Assembly: GCF_020085105.1 (NCBI RefSeq)
Contig: NC_058047.1
Coordinates: 17,976,501 to 18,040,500 of the forward strand
DNA length: 64,000 nucleotides
Source of the DNA: Siniperca chuatsi
Lineage: Eukaryota; Chordata; Actinopteri; Centrarchiformes; Sinipercidae
Direction of reading: 5' to 3'
Part shown: positions 1 through 10,900 of the stretch, in pieces
Layout: every line of letters begins with the position of its first letter
Position numbering within the stretch: position 1 is the stretch's first letter
Program-made: the position numbers and the translations under genes
The notes under the pieces: model-generated
Database searches by the model: none
Told to the model about the DNA's origin: nothing
What the model saw: only the letters and a program-made list of their open reading frames with translations

Positions 1-161
1 CAAATAACACCCTGGAAAGTCAAAGAGTTGGTCTAATGATGTTTCATTCAGGAAGCTGAACTCTGGCTCTGAACATACAGTACACCATGTCAGGTAGTTC
101 AGTCCAGAGTCGGAAGCAACCCGATGTACAGGAAGAAGCCCTCTGTCAGTCCAGTGAAGGC

Positions 162-1617
162 CTAAAACTTCTTCCCTTTGTGTAGTCTGTTGAAACGCCA
201 AATGTTTTCCTTCCTCAGACGCTTCCAGTATTCCCAGGTGTCCGACTCCAGCTCGTGCAGCTTTTGGGGTGTTCCCAGATTCAACTGGAACAACCTGAGT
301 GAATGGTAAAAGGAGACGACAATCAGATCAGTGAAGACACATCAGAATCAGATTTATTGGCCACATATGTTTATGCATACAGGGAATTTGAAGTAATAAG
401 TTACTTTTTATACACATGAAATGCCCTTTTCACCCAGACAAAATTCTAAAGTTACACATACGGACAACATTACAAATAATAACATTATATAAGTATAATG
501 CAATTAAACAACAACACAAATTATGGCCTTGCAGAATCAAGCGTCTGTTATTTTGTCCATATAAATGTATCATCAATCTAGTGCTCCTGGTGTGTTTTGG
601 ATTTCCTGCATTTCCCAGAATGCCATTCAACTACCAAAACATCAAGCTTGAGCTGCATTTAGCATGTGTAGGTGTAGAGAGCAACAGTAATAGTGAGAGG
701 CAGCACGTGATGCCTGAAAAGCTTTGGATTTACCTACATAGATGCGAACATAAAATGACTATTCTTATTTGGGTAAAAGATGTGCAGTTTTCTGCTACAG
801 GAGGACACATTCACTTGTTCATTTCTAACCATCTTTTCTCAACAAATATCTTGAAAAGAAATTTGATAAAATACAAAAACATTTAGTTCTACATTATGAT
901 GACAGAAAGCAAGAGATAAAAAGTTGCAGAAATAACAGACATATGTGCCCTCACCACTCTGGATATTGCTCAGGAGGCTTCAGCTGGGGGTCTTCTCCTT
1001 GCTTGAGGATGTTGGCCCCTACTGCATAAGAAGTAAGTCTGACAGGATCTTTACACACCTCTGGACCTTTCAGCTCTTCTTTCATCATGCCTTTGCCTTT
1101 CCCTTTGGCCGCTGCAAAGAACGGGAAAGAGATAGTTGCAATGACACCTATAGTGACATGTTGTTGGGGTCACGGGTTGATTGAAAATAGAAAATAAGCC
1201 ACTAACATTTTGTTAATGATAACGGTTTAATGGCATGTGCAGACACAGGTGATTTAAGTGGGTGGATAAACTATGGAATGGACATATAAATAAAGACAAC
1301 TGTATTCGTGTATTGCTGCTACACCACAACAGCAATTATCCACCATACATTTTTCACTCTCAATCACATACAGTGGAGTAAACTCAACTCGATAGCTACA
1401 TATAGGCTATGTTTCATAACCACAGCCAATTTACAACTGAAGAACACTGAGATATATTGAATAGAGATGGTAGATGTCCTCTTTACTCACCAACTTTCTT
1501 AGCATATCCGCATGCCTGTGCTCTGTTTAATATGTTCGTCCTGCACAGCAACGTTGCAGCGTTGGTTGAGACGCATTTCGTTAACGTGACAACCCTAAGT
1601 AAACTGTGCCCTGACAT
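162..1617 (-). CDS. mrpl54: Mitochondrial large-subunit ribosomal protein mL54
   Basis: Three coding exons, read on the minus strand: 1617-1491, 1111-955 and 294-162, joining to 138 codons plus stop. All junctions are GT-AG and in frame. The start codon opens an N-terminus rich in Arg, Leu, Thr and Ser with no acidic residue for about 25 residues, as expected of a mitochondrial presequence. The middle exon encodes the family block around PEVCKDPVRLTSYAVGANI. The last exon ends in EYWKRLRKENIWRFNRLHKG and a basic tail, which closely matches the C-terminus of human MRPL54 (also 138 residues). The protein is a structural component of the 39S mitoribosomal subunit. The gene shares a short divergent promoter with fam32a. 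I see no AATAAA on this strand before the window edge, so the 3' UTR probably runs off the left end. Identification is from remembered family sequence. Confidence 0.93.
341..395 (-). repeat. Retroposon 3' tail in mrpl54 intron 2
   Basis: Read on the minus strand, the segment goes from a TTCCCTGTATG block through GGCCAATAAATCTGATTCTGA. That matches the usual end of several teleost non-LTR elements, an AATAAA-like signal followed by CTGATT units. The rest of the intron (396-954) is AT-rich and I recognise nothing in it, so the 5' extent of the insertion is unknown. The family is not assigned. Confidence 0.5.
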
Positions 1618-1885
1618 ATTTTTTACTGTAGGTTACTTAAAAAAGCTGCCCACCATGCTACAGTTTGACATTCATAGTACCTTACACTTCCGTTTCTGCT
1701 TTGTCTTTGTCTCTGTGAAAATAATGCACTGCTCCTCTCTGGGCGGGAGGACACACTGCAAGACGACTGAGACAAGTGGCGCGATTGGGTCGTTTCCCTT
1801 CAGCCCAACAGGTGGCAGCACTGCTGTGCCTGAGTCGGATACTACAATAACAAACCAGAAGAAGACGATGTAGAGCTTCTCGAAA
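1618..1885. promoter_or_regulatory. Divergent mrpl54/fam32a promoter
   Basis: Only 268 bp separate the start codons of two genes transcribed away from each other, so both core promoters and both 5' UTRs must lie here. The segment is richer in GC and CpG than the flanking introns and has no TATA box that I can see. It contains a good CTCF-like match (separate entry). Confidence 0.7.
1805..1819 (+). promoter_or_regulatory. CTCF-like motif in the divergent promoter
   Basis: CCAACAGGTGGCAGC fits the CTCF core CCASYAGRKGGCRSY at 14 of 15 positions; only the fourth base differs. Binding is an inference from the motif alone. Confidence 0.4.
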
Positions 1886-3677
1886 ATGTCTGAGTACGCC
1901 GCCGTCCAGAAGAGTGCCCTGAAATTAAAAGGAGTAGGGGACATTTCAGCTGGAAAAAAGTAAGTCTTGTGGCATCTGGTAACCTTTTTTGTATGAGACG
2001 ACGCGTTTAAATCGAGAAAAATACCTAATTAGGCAGTCGCAAATGATAAATAGAGCCTGGTATTCAGGCTTGGCTATTGTTAGCCTGTTTGCTAATAGAA
2101 AAACAGTCTCATGTTAACGTGTACTGGAATTATGTGAGTACTATAAAGTAATATTTGGGAAAATCCATTGTGAAAATAGCATTGCACGGTGAAAAAACAC
2201 TGGTCCCATCTGTGACTGATCTGTTTACGGTGACATTATAGTGTTACAGATGTGGCCAAAAACGGTTAGCTACATTAAAGCATCAACTGCGTCGGCCACA
2301 GGATGCTAAGGCGGCCTCAACATATCAAACTCATTTTGAAATACATCATGTTAACAATTTCAACGAAAGTACACGGTAAATAGTACAACATAGACGCCTC
2401 ATAGGTATAGATACTAGCATAGGTATTCAATAGGACAGAGAATAGTTCCCAACGTCTTGGACACCACACACACGGTCACATGATAGACAATCACCAGTTT
2501 GGCATTTCAGGGTCTATCCAGACCAGTGTTTAATTTACTACATTTGATCATCTTTATTCATCTTTTGTCTGTTGATGGGAGTGGTTGGCCTGACAAGCCA
2601 CTGATTAACTAACTGGCCATTGCATATCTTTTTTTCAGGAAGAAGAAGAAGGATAAAGAGAGTAAGCATCGCCTGGAGCAGGTCGTAACTAGTCAAGACA
2701 ATGACGAGGTGAAAACCACGAAGTCATATGTTGACAAAAGGACACCGGCACAAGTCGCTTTTGACAAGATGCAAGAGAAGAGAGTAAGTTATAGTTCTCC
2801 AGCAGCACCACTATCGGCCACAATGCCATATTAGTTTGAGAGTCCATACATACACAGTTCGTTAATAAGCAAACCATTTTGCGCCAATCGCCAGAAGCAC
2901 ACAGATGGGTTGTTGTAAGAACAAACAACACTAGCCTAAAATAGTATACAAAAACACAAACAAAAATCCAAAAGTTTGGAGAAGAAGATTTTACGCACTT
3001 CGCTTCACAACTAGCAATGCTGCAGTGGAACAGAAATAAAACAAATGTCATTATGTGTTGAAATATTTCTAGCTACAGCAGACAATTGCAGTAGTTTAAT
3101 AGTATTAAGGCAGTTTTATCATATGATTTATTTCTAACAGGTGATATTGTCAAAAACCTCAGCTCTTGTCACTGACAGTACTCGTATTTTCTTGAGTTTG
3201 AGGTATTTGAATATTGTCGTTTAGTAGTATACCTGTAGTGGTGTGTTTCTAGAGGTGTTTACAGTGTTTTGTTTTTTTTAAGGCTTTTTTTGCATTAAAT
3301 TTTCTCTCTCTCTCTTCTAAAGCAAATGGAGAGGATTTTGAACAAAGCATCAAAGACACACAAACTCAGAGTGGAGGTAAGTCATGTCAGACCGTGCATA
3401 GCAACATTCAGTCCAACTTGTTAATTCAGACTTGTAAAACAGCACATTTATTCAAGTAAATCATTTTTGGTGAGCAACATATATCTAAATGTTATTTCAA
3501 AAATGAAACATGCATTAGTGTCTGTAGACTAGATGTTGCAGTTGAAATTATTTCAGATTTCTGAGCAGAAATGTCAGCAAAAATTCTGTCGTTTTCGTTT
3601 GTTTGCAGGATTTCAATCGCCACCTGGACAACCTGACAGAACATTATGATATTCCCAAGGTCAGCTGGACCAAATAA
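1886..3677 (+). CDS. fam32a: FAM32A family protein
   Basis: Four exons, 1886-1959, 2639-2783, 3323-3376 and 3609-3677, give 113 codons plus stop, matching the roughly 112-residue FAM32A family. The N-terminus reads MSEYAAVQKSALKLKGVG. A lysine-rich stretch spans the exon 1/2 junction. The middle holds KRTPAQVAFDKMQEKR and the C-terminus ends HYDIPKVSWTK, the signature end of the family. FAM32A is a small, highly conserved nuclear protein that has been linked to the late spliceosome and to apoptosis in ovarian tumour cells. Nothing in the sequence shows its biochemical role. The start codon is the first ATG of the exon after the divergent promoter, and all introns have GT-AG ends. Confidence 0.95.
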
Positions 3678-3834
3678 AAGAGGAACAAATGTTCATTTTA
3701 TTGTTTTGTTTACCGCTTGTACAAAAGATCTTGCACATCAGGCTTAAGAAATTTGTTTTTTGCTAGTTTTATATATTTACAATTAAAATGTGTTCAATTG
3801 GCATTCAGTCTCTTTTGTTGTAATCGCTATATAC

Positions 3835-3840
3835 AATAAA
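3835..3840 (+). terminator. fam32a poly(A) signal
   Basis: AATAAA lies 158 bp after the stop codon and is the first one downstream on this strand. Confidence 0.7.
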
Positions 3841-3859
3841 GGATTTAAGTAAACACATA

Positions 3860-4487
3860 TGTTCTGTGTTTCTTACATTGCATACATCCTTGTAATTTGA
3901 CCACAAAGCACTTCAGCTGATATTGCATACATTTAAAACGTGTGTGTGTGTGTGTAAATGTAAATTATAAAAAAAAAAAGTCAGAAAACCGAGAATATAC
4001 TTGCTTTTTAATGAATACATATTTCATTGAACAGGAGCGCAGCGCAAATGGCACACATACTGTAAACCAGAACACACAGGGTATAGTAGTCCATGTTGAA
4101 TATTTGGGATGGCACTGCCCTTAAGGTACCAACTAATAGTCAAAAAGTATTTAAGACTTTAAATACCAAAACCAACAAGTCGATATACAAATACACACAT
4201 TTTACTCTTACGGAGAAAAGTTGTATTGATAGTAAAACATACTTGTGATGTTGAACAACAGGTGTGACTACTTTTAACACCACATAAGACATACTGTAGG
4301 TGAGTGTGTGACAAACCTGGGTCAAATGGCATCCTCCAATGTGTAATTGTTGTTTAAAACCAAATGGGTGGATTTACTGTTTTAACACCACTGACATAGA
4401 AGTGTACAACAGTATGATTTTAAACACTACAGTATGAAAAACAGAGTAAGAAGCTGCATCAAACAACAGAAAAGGATTCTCAACATT
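3860..4487. other. Spacer between the fam32a and fh 3' ends
   Basis: This AT-rich spacer separates two convergent genes. It holds a short TG run near 3941-3955 and a short A run near 3969. I see no gene, poly-A tract or clear target-site duplication that would mark the edge of an fh retroinsertion. Confidence 0.5.
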
Positions 4488-4493
4488 TTTATT
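4488..4493 (-). terminator. fh poly(A) signal
   Basis: TTTATT on the plus strand is AATAAA on the minus strand, 125 bp past the fh stop codon. Confidence 0.6.
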
Positions 4494-4617
4494 AAGAGGA
4501 TTCCGAGAATATTTTGTTCATACAGTTCAACTGCTCTGATTTAATTGGAAATACTCTTTTCTTGCACTAGAAAAGGTCTTTTTCTTTGTTTTGTAGTTTG
4601 TCTTGTGTTGTCAGAGT

Positions 4618-6117
4618 TCACTTTGGCCCCAGCATCTCACTTGGCTTCACCCACTGGTCAAACTGCTCCTCGGTCAGGTAGCCCAGCTCCACGGCCACGG
4701 CCTTCAGCGTCGAGCCTTTCTTGTGAGCCGTCTTGGCGATGGTGGCCGCTTTGTCATAACCGATGTGCTCGTTGAGTGCAGTGACCAACATGAGAGACTC
4801 GTTCATGAGCTTGTTGATCCTCTCTGCGTTGGCCTGGATGCCCACCACACAGTTGTTGGTGAAGGAGACGGACGCGTCGCCGAGTAGCCGAGCTGAGTTC
4901 AGCACATTCTTGATCATCATAGGTTTGAAGACGTTGAGTTCAAAGTGTCCGTTGCTGCCTCCGATGGTGACTGCGACGTGGTTTCCCATTACCTGGGCTG
5001 CGACCATGGTCATGGCCTCACACTGGGTGGGGTTCACCTTGCCTGGCATGATGCTGCTCCCTGGTTCATTCTCTGGTAAGATGAGTTCTCCCAGGCCAGA
5101 GCGCGGTCCTGACCCCAAGAAGCGGATGTCGTTGGCAATCTTCATCATGCTGACAGCCACTGTGTTCAGTGCTCCACTCAACTCTACCAGGGCATCGTGG
5201 GCTGCCAGAGCTTCGAACTTGTTGGGAGCTGTCACAAATGGCAGTCCTGTGAGAGAAGCAACAGTGGAAGCTACTTTCTCAGCAAAGCCGATGCGGGTGT
5301 TGAGTCCTGTCCCTACTGCTGTGCCTCCTGCTGCCAGCTCATACACCCTGGGCATGGCGGCCTTCACTCTTTCAATGCTGTACTTCACCTGCTGAACATA
5401 AGCGCTGAACTCCTGTCCAAGCGAGAGCGGTACAGCATCCTGAGTGTGTGTGCGTCCAATCTTGATGATATCTTTGAACTCTTCAGACTTAGCAGCCAGG
5501 GCATCGTGGAGCGTCTGCAGGCTGGGCAGCAGGACATGGTGGACCTCTGTGGCTGCAGCGATGTGCATGGCGGTGGGAAAGGTGTCATTGGAGCTCTGAC
5601 TCTTGTTGACATGATCATTAGGGTGAACGGGATCCTTGGAGCCTAGTTTCCCTCCTAGGATCTCAATAGCTCTGTTGCTGATCACCTCATTGACGTTCAT
5701 GTTGCTTTGAGTTCCAGATCCAGTCTGCCACACCACCAGAGGGAAATGATCATCCAGTTTACCAGCTGAAACCTCATCTGCAGCCTGGATGATTGCATCT
5801 GCTATATTTGGGTTGAGGCCGTACTCCTTGTTAACCTCAGCAGCCGCTCTCTTCAGGATACCAAAGGCCTTGATCACTTGGATTGGCATTCTCTCACTTG
5901 GTCCCCCTATCTTGAAGTTCATGGTGGATCTGACAGTCTGGGCACCGTAGTACTTGTCAGCTGGGACCTTGAGCTCACCAAACGTGTCCCGCTCAAGCCT
6001 GTACTCTGAACTGGCCATTCTGGACGTGCAGATGCGGAGTTTGGGGTTGACGCTGAATCTTGGCAAAGTCAGGAGGTTGCAGTTAAACTGCTGGACGCTT
6101 CTCAGAGACCGAAACAT
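4618..6117 (-). CDS. fh: Fumarate hydratase, intronless and full length
   Basis: A single uninterrupted reading frame of 499 residues covers the whole class II fumarase; human FH has 510 residues, spread over ten exons. Fumarase interconverts fumarate and malate in the mitochondrial matrix and, as a second pool, in the cytosol. Residues 1-33 form a basic, acid-free targeting presequence. Met34 begins [16 protein letters not shown], aligned with the human cytosolic start. Motifs are intact: SGTQ at 134-137, SSND at 175-178, GRTHTQDA with the catalytic His224, and the fumarate lyase signature [10 protein letters not shown] at 353-362 with the catalytic Ser354. These correspond to human His235 and Ser365. 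The C-terminus [11 protein letters not shown] is complete. The lack of introns and the position among 19p13-type genes suggest a retrogene, or a parent gene replaced by its cDNA. Nothing looks decayed, so I call it functional. Confidence 0.96.
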   Translation of the reverse strand: MFRSLRSVQQFNCNLLTLPRFSVNPKLRICTSRMASSEYRLERDTFGELKVPADKYYGAQTVRSTMNFKIGGPSERMPIQVIKAFGILKRAAAEVNKEYGLNPNIADAIIQAADEVSAGKLDDHFPLVVWQTGSGTQSNMNVNEVISNRAIEILGGKLGSKDPVHPNDHVNKSQSSNDTFPTAMHIAAATEVHHVLLPSLQTLHDALAAKSEEFKDIIKIGRTHTQDAVPLSLGQEFSAYVQQVKYSIERVKAAMPRVYELAAGGTAVGTGLNTRIGFAEKVASTVASLTGLPFVTAPNKFEALAAHDALVELSGALNTVAVSMMKIANDIRFLGSGPRSGLGELILPENEPGSSIMPGKVNPTQCEAMTMVAAQVMGNHVAVTIGGSNGHFELNVFKPMMIKNVLNSARLLGDASVSFTNNCVVGIQANAERINKLMNESLMLVTALNEHIGYDKAATIAKTAHKKGSTLKAVAVELGYLTEEQFDQWVKPSEMLGPK

Positions 6118-6340
6118 GGCTTCTCATTAGAGGTGAATCCGGGGGGAGGTCAATGCAGCCTTCCACATTTTGACCTGTAATTGGGTGAATAGGAAACTGA
6201 TCGCAAGTCAGCCAATGGTGAGGCGAGAGAGGCGGGACTTCCTCTCTAGTTGTCGTATCGAGTGGAAACGATCAGACCGCCTCATCCGGATCAGTGAAGC
6301 TTTTCACAACATTGCACGATTTTATTTCCGGTATGGCAAC
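6118..6340 (-). promoter_or_regulatory. Probable fh promoter
   Basis: The region upstream of the fh start holds a CCAAT box on the plus strand (6212-6216), a GC-box-like GGCGGG at 6231-6236 followed by a kappaB-like GGGACTTCC, and an ETS-type TTCCGG near 6325. It looks like a housekeeping promoter, unlike the random landing site a recent retrocopy would have. The exact transcription start cannot be read. Confidence 0.45.
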
Positions 6341-6529
6341 GAAGTATAATTTACTTTGTATAATAAAAGTCAGTAACTTTACATAATTTAGTAATTTAAA
6401 AAAAATGTATACATATAATTTATCCAACAGACCAACTTTTAAAGAAAGATATTGCTGACACATATTGATTTTGTGATATCGACACAGAAACATTGATGGT
6501 ATCTGCAATGCCTTGAAAAGTTGTTTTTT

Positions 6530-6640
6530 GTTTCAACATGTATGCACCTCTGTTTATTTCTGTTGTTCTTGTTAAGTCTTCATATTTTTATATAATTTTG
6601 TACAAACCAAATAAAGTTGTTTGGAAAAAATAATAATAAG
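6530..6640 (+). repeat. Possible retroposed 3' tail
   Basis: The sequence ends CAAATAAAGTTGTTTGGAAA followed by an imperfect A/ATA run, which resembles a polyadenylated transcript or LINE 3' end. No plus-strand gene lies just upstream to own this signal. The family is not recognised. Confidence 0.3.
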
Positions 6641-7739
6641 TCAGTAACACCTGAAAGCATTTCTACTGTCTGAATTTACTATATAGTGCACAATGTTTGT
6701 GTAATGTGTGTAATGACACTGGAACATATGGAAGTTGATACTGTACCTGTACTGTACATGGACCCATCTGGGGCACTATTTAGCAATTAAGACTCAATTT
6801 ATATTTATGATTGTTGATTTGTTGATGGTTTGTTTTAGTTGTCTATGTCATACCAGAAAGAGATATTGTAAGATGGGAGACTTCACAGAACAACAGTCAG
6901 TGCATTCATACCCATGGTGTACACCCTACACTCTCATATTTAAGTTTACTGTAGTTTGCTGACCACATTAATTGCATTTGGGATAAAAGAACCCTTGTGG
7001 GAAAACTAATGCAATGTTACAGCTGCTAAGTCAAGAAAGTAGGTAAGAAACAAAATAAAGTAAAAGTCACAAATAATAAACAATTAAACTAGAATAGTTT
7101 GTGAATAGAAACCAAATAAAAAAAAATAGGACTATATTGTAATTCTAATCTGTAATAAATGTGCACTGTACAATGATGCCACAGTAGTACATGGTACATT
7201 AGTACAAGTAGGTATATACAGTAAAGTGTTTGCAAATTAGTCTTTAGAGTATATGTAAATGTTGAGACATGTGACTCGAAAAGGAAGGAGCTCTGTGTGC
7301 TCTGCACATACTGATTTATTTATTTTGGAAAGCTGTTGAGGTCCTGCATCCTATGACTTGATCAGAAAGGATCATATTGTTCCTAGTACAAACCTGAAGA
7401 ATTAAAAAATAAATGTTTGCCTTTGGTCTTTTCTGTGTGGTCTTCTAGCGTCTAATCTGTATAAGTTTAGGGACACTATTGCAGTTATTGAGCTATTTTT
7501 TAATCTCTTAGGGTGGTCACATTGAATATATGTACCCTTCTGTAGTTTGTACTTTCAGTGATATTGTATGGTGTCCTGATATTTATAATATGATTGTACA
7601 AATTACACATTCTGTGACCGTAGTGATTGTTTTATTTTATTTTATAAAGAAATATATTGCATTGTCATTTAATTGCAAGAACAATTTTCATTTTATTACT
7701 ATGTTTTGGTATGAAGTACGAAGTCCTTTATTTTGAAGA
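6641..7739. other. fh-hdgfl2 spacer
   Basis: AT-rich intergenic DNA between two head-to-head genes. I see only short chance frames and no motif, repeat or RNA gene that I can support. Confidence 0.4.
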
Positions 7740-7954
7740 CTCATCACGATGTGTCACCGGAAGTATTTTGTGTGTTGTAGCCATCTTCACTCCTCCGTCT
7801 CTTCTCGCGGTAACGTTAGTATACTGTTAGCTTGCTAGCTAACCCCATCGTTTCCAGGTTTCGTGTCGACCTGAAAAAAGCAAACGAAGAGAGACACAGA
7901 AAGGCTACGCAGCTTAATACTTTTTAAATCCAGGCTGCACTCAGGAGCGGGACA
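7740..7954 (+). promoter_or_regulatory. hdgfl2 promoter and 5' UTR
   Basis: A consensus ETS site CCGGAAGT lies at 7757-7764 and a YY1-type GCCATCTT at 7780-7787, about 20 bp apart. A TAACGTTAG palindrome follows at 7811. This pairing is common in TATA-less housekeeping promoters. The start site is probably between 7760 and 7830. Confidence 0.55.
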
Positions 7955-10900
7955 ATGCCACACAACTTCCAGCCCGGAGACCTGGTCTTCGCTAAAATGA
8001 AGGGGTACCCCCACTGGCCAGCCAGGGTAAGCAAGTAACGTTAGCAGAAGCCGGAGGGGCGGAGGGGATGAGCTGCTCTGCATTGGACGCTGGAGATGGT
8101 TCTCTGTGTATCCTCGGCACTGTCTAACATGGATACCTATCACACACATACATTACTTAATTTTTTGTTGGGCTGACAGGCTGCGTTTCAGGCCCACAGT
8201 CAGTGTATGAGCAGTATAATTTTCATGAGATGCTGTTGGCCTAACGTTAATCTGCATGGAGACGTACAGCTTCGAAGCTAACGTTGTTATTTTTTAAATG
8301 ACGTTTGGGATAACTCTTTTTTTTTTTCTAGATAAGAAGCCCGCTTTCTCAGTACAAAAACTGTTTATTGTGCACCACATATCCATACAATTTCAATCAG
8401 TTAAAAATAAACCTGCAATGTTTTGTTTTCCAGAGATAACCAACATGAATACATGGTACCATCATGTTTGAGTCCCAGAAAACTTGTGTGACATGTTTTA
8501 TTTGCCTCTTGCTTGTTTACAGATTGAAGATGTGGCTGATGGGGCAGTGAAGCCACCTCCTAATAAAATCCCAATTTTCTTCTTTGGGACACATGAAACG
8601 TGAGTACAGTGCTGTATTATTAGTTGTCAGAGAAAGTAGTAATGTTATGCACAGACCGGTTTAAACTTAAATGACTGCAAATGCATTTTGCTTTTTTATC
8701 CATTTGAAAGGAGGAAATTCAATTACGAAATTGGCTGAAATTCATTGTCTGTTCTACTTTTGTCTTTTTGTCATGCCTGGTTGAACTGGCTCTGCCAATT
8801 TTAAATTTAGGCCCTTGACTCATCTGTTTGTTAGCTGATATCCTCTTTGAGAGCAATGGGGTGAGACAAAAACACAAATCACTACCTTTATCTTACACCT
8901 TTGCCTGTTAGTCTCCTTTCTTTTCTCTTTATTCTTTACTGCAGGTTCACTGTGAACCATTGACTCATGTCAGTTTGAGTGTGCAGTATGTTTTTGAGAG
9001 ATGTGTTGACATGTCTGATCTGGCATCACACACCATCTGTTTAACAAGATGGCACCTGCAGTATATTAATCCATCACTAGGCGGCACAGTCTGCTGTTCT
9101 AAAGTCTCAAGTCAATGTAAAGCCTCCTTAATGTCAGTGTAAACAACCTGTTATTTAATGGTAACATTTTATTTATCTCTCTGTTTCACAGAGCATTCCT
9201 TGCACCAAAGGACCTTTTTGCCTATGACAAGTACAGCGAACGCTATGGAAAGCCCAACAAAAGGAAGGGATTCAATGAAGGTTTATGGGAGATCCAGAAC
9301 AATCCACATGCCTCCTACAGCGCACCGCCTGTAGTAAGTTTTCCTAATATCAGAAATCCAAAATCTTTAAGCATCCATAATTCAACATTACCTCATACTC
9401 TAAAAGATACTGTAAATGTAGACTTAGAAGTTACTTTAACTTAAGGTGTCAAACCTGAAGGTTTGTCCTAATCGTTCATGCTCATTTGTTGCTTAATCCC
9501 AATTTCTGTGATTTTTATTTTTATGTCCATTGTTTTAGAATTCACATGTTCGTCTGCTAGACGTAGTCACTTTTGGAGCACTTTGAATTGTCTGGTTGTT
9601 AAAAGGTGCACTACAAATTAACTTTCCTTGTCTTGTCTTTTGATTAAAATGCTGCAGTTCAGACTAGGGCGTCTTGGTGACCAGCGGTTTAAGGTGTGAT
9701 GCTCACTGCAACATCTACTGTTCAATTCTGACTAGGGAACTTTGCTGTCTGTCCCCATGTTTCATTTCACTGTCTAAGGCAAACTGTCATAAAATACTCA
9801 TAAAAATGCTGCAGCTCCAACTGAGAGACTGGATATGGAGGTTTTTTGACAGGCTTTGCAGACTGCAGTGCATTTGAAGAAAGTGAGGAATTTTATATTA
9901 ATTCTTCTTCTTATCACGGTTCGTCTGCAGCCAGCCAGCTCATCTGACAGCGAGGGCAACAATGCCGGAGGAGGAAGTGATGAGGATGATGAAGAGGAAG
10001 AAGCCACAGTGCCTCAGAAAGCAGATTCAGGAAGTGAAGTTGACTCAGATTCTGGGAGTGAAGACCAAGGGAGGGGAGGAGGAGTGAAGCGAAAGCCACC
10101 ACCTGCTAAGGTAATTAATTTAATTTCACCGTCAGTGGAATTAAATCACTGCTAAAACTAAACAGCCTATTGAGTGATTTGGCTAATAAGTCAATAACTC
10201 AATAGATCACACTATAACTATGTTATTGAGCTTAACGGAAAATTACATTCTCAGTCACAATTATGGATACAAAAGCACTGCACTTGGCACAATACACAAC
10301 CAAGTCCCATCAGCAGCACCAAAGTTACCATAACAATTAGCAACACTAAGAATGTGTCTGCTTGTATAAGAATGAAAACAGGAGGTAGCAAAAAAGACCA
10401 CTAATTATTGGTGGCTTCCTTTGTTATATCAGGAGTTGTCATAGCAATAACAAAAGCAGTAATGAGCCATGATCAGTGGAACTCATCTGCATGGTTTGAG
10501 TGCAAGTTAAGTTTGTCAGGTCAGACTGTTTAGCTGAAACAACCAACTGCGTATGAAAAAGCTGCAATTACATCGTTGATAAAGTTATATTTGTCTATTT
10601 GCATGTTCGTGTTTTAAAATTTTTATTTTAGCGGCCTCCCCCTCCAAAAAAGGCCCGAGGCTCGTCCAGTGACCGAGATGGAGAGGAGAGTGGCTCCCCC
10701 TCTGAATCAGAACCCACACCTTCAGAGTCTGACTCTGGCAAAAACAGTGACCAGGTAATTACACACACACACAACATGGTGTGATTGTTGGGTGATCTGA
10801 AACTAAACAGCCTATAAATGTTACACATTTGTTTTCTTCCAACAGGATTTTACTCCAGAGAAGAAATCTGGTGGACGAGGTGGAAAGAAAGCAGGAGGCA

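Noticed and set aside
416-886. 156-codon frame in mrpl54 intron 2
   Set aside because: It lies inside an intron, reads AT-rich DNA and has no recognised motif.
4763-5395. 210-codon frame opposite fh
   Set aside because: It is the antisense shadow of a conserved GC-rich coding sequence, with no recognisable domain.
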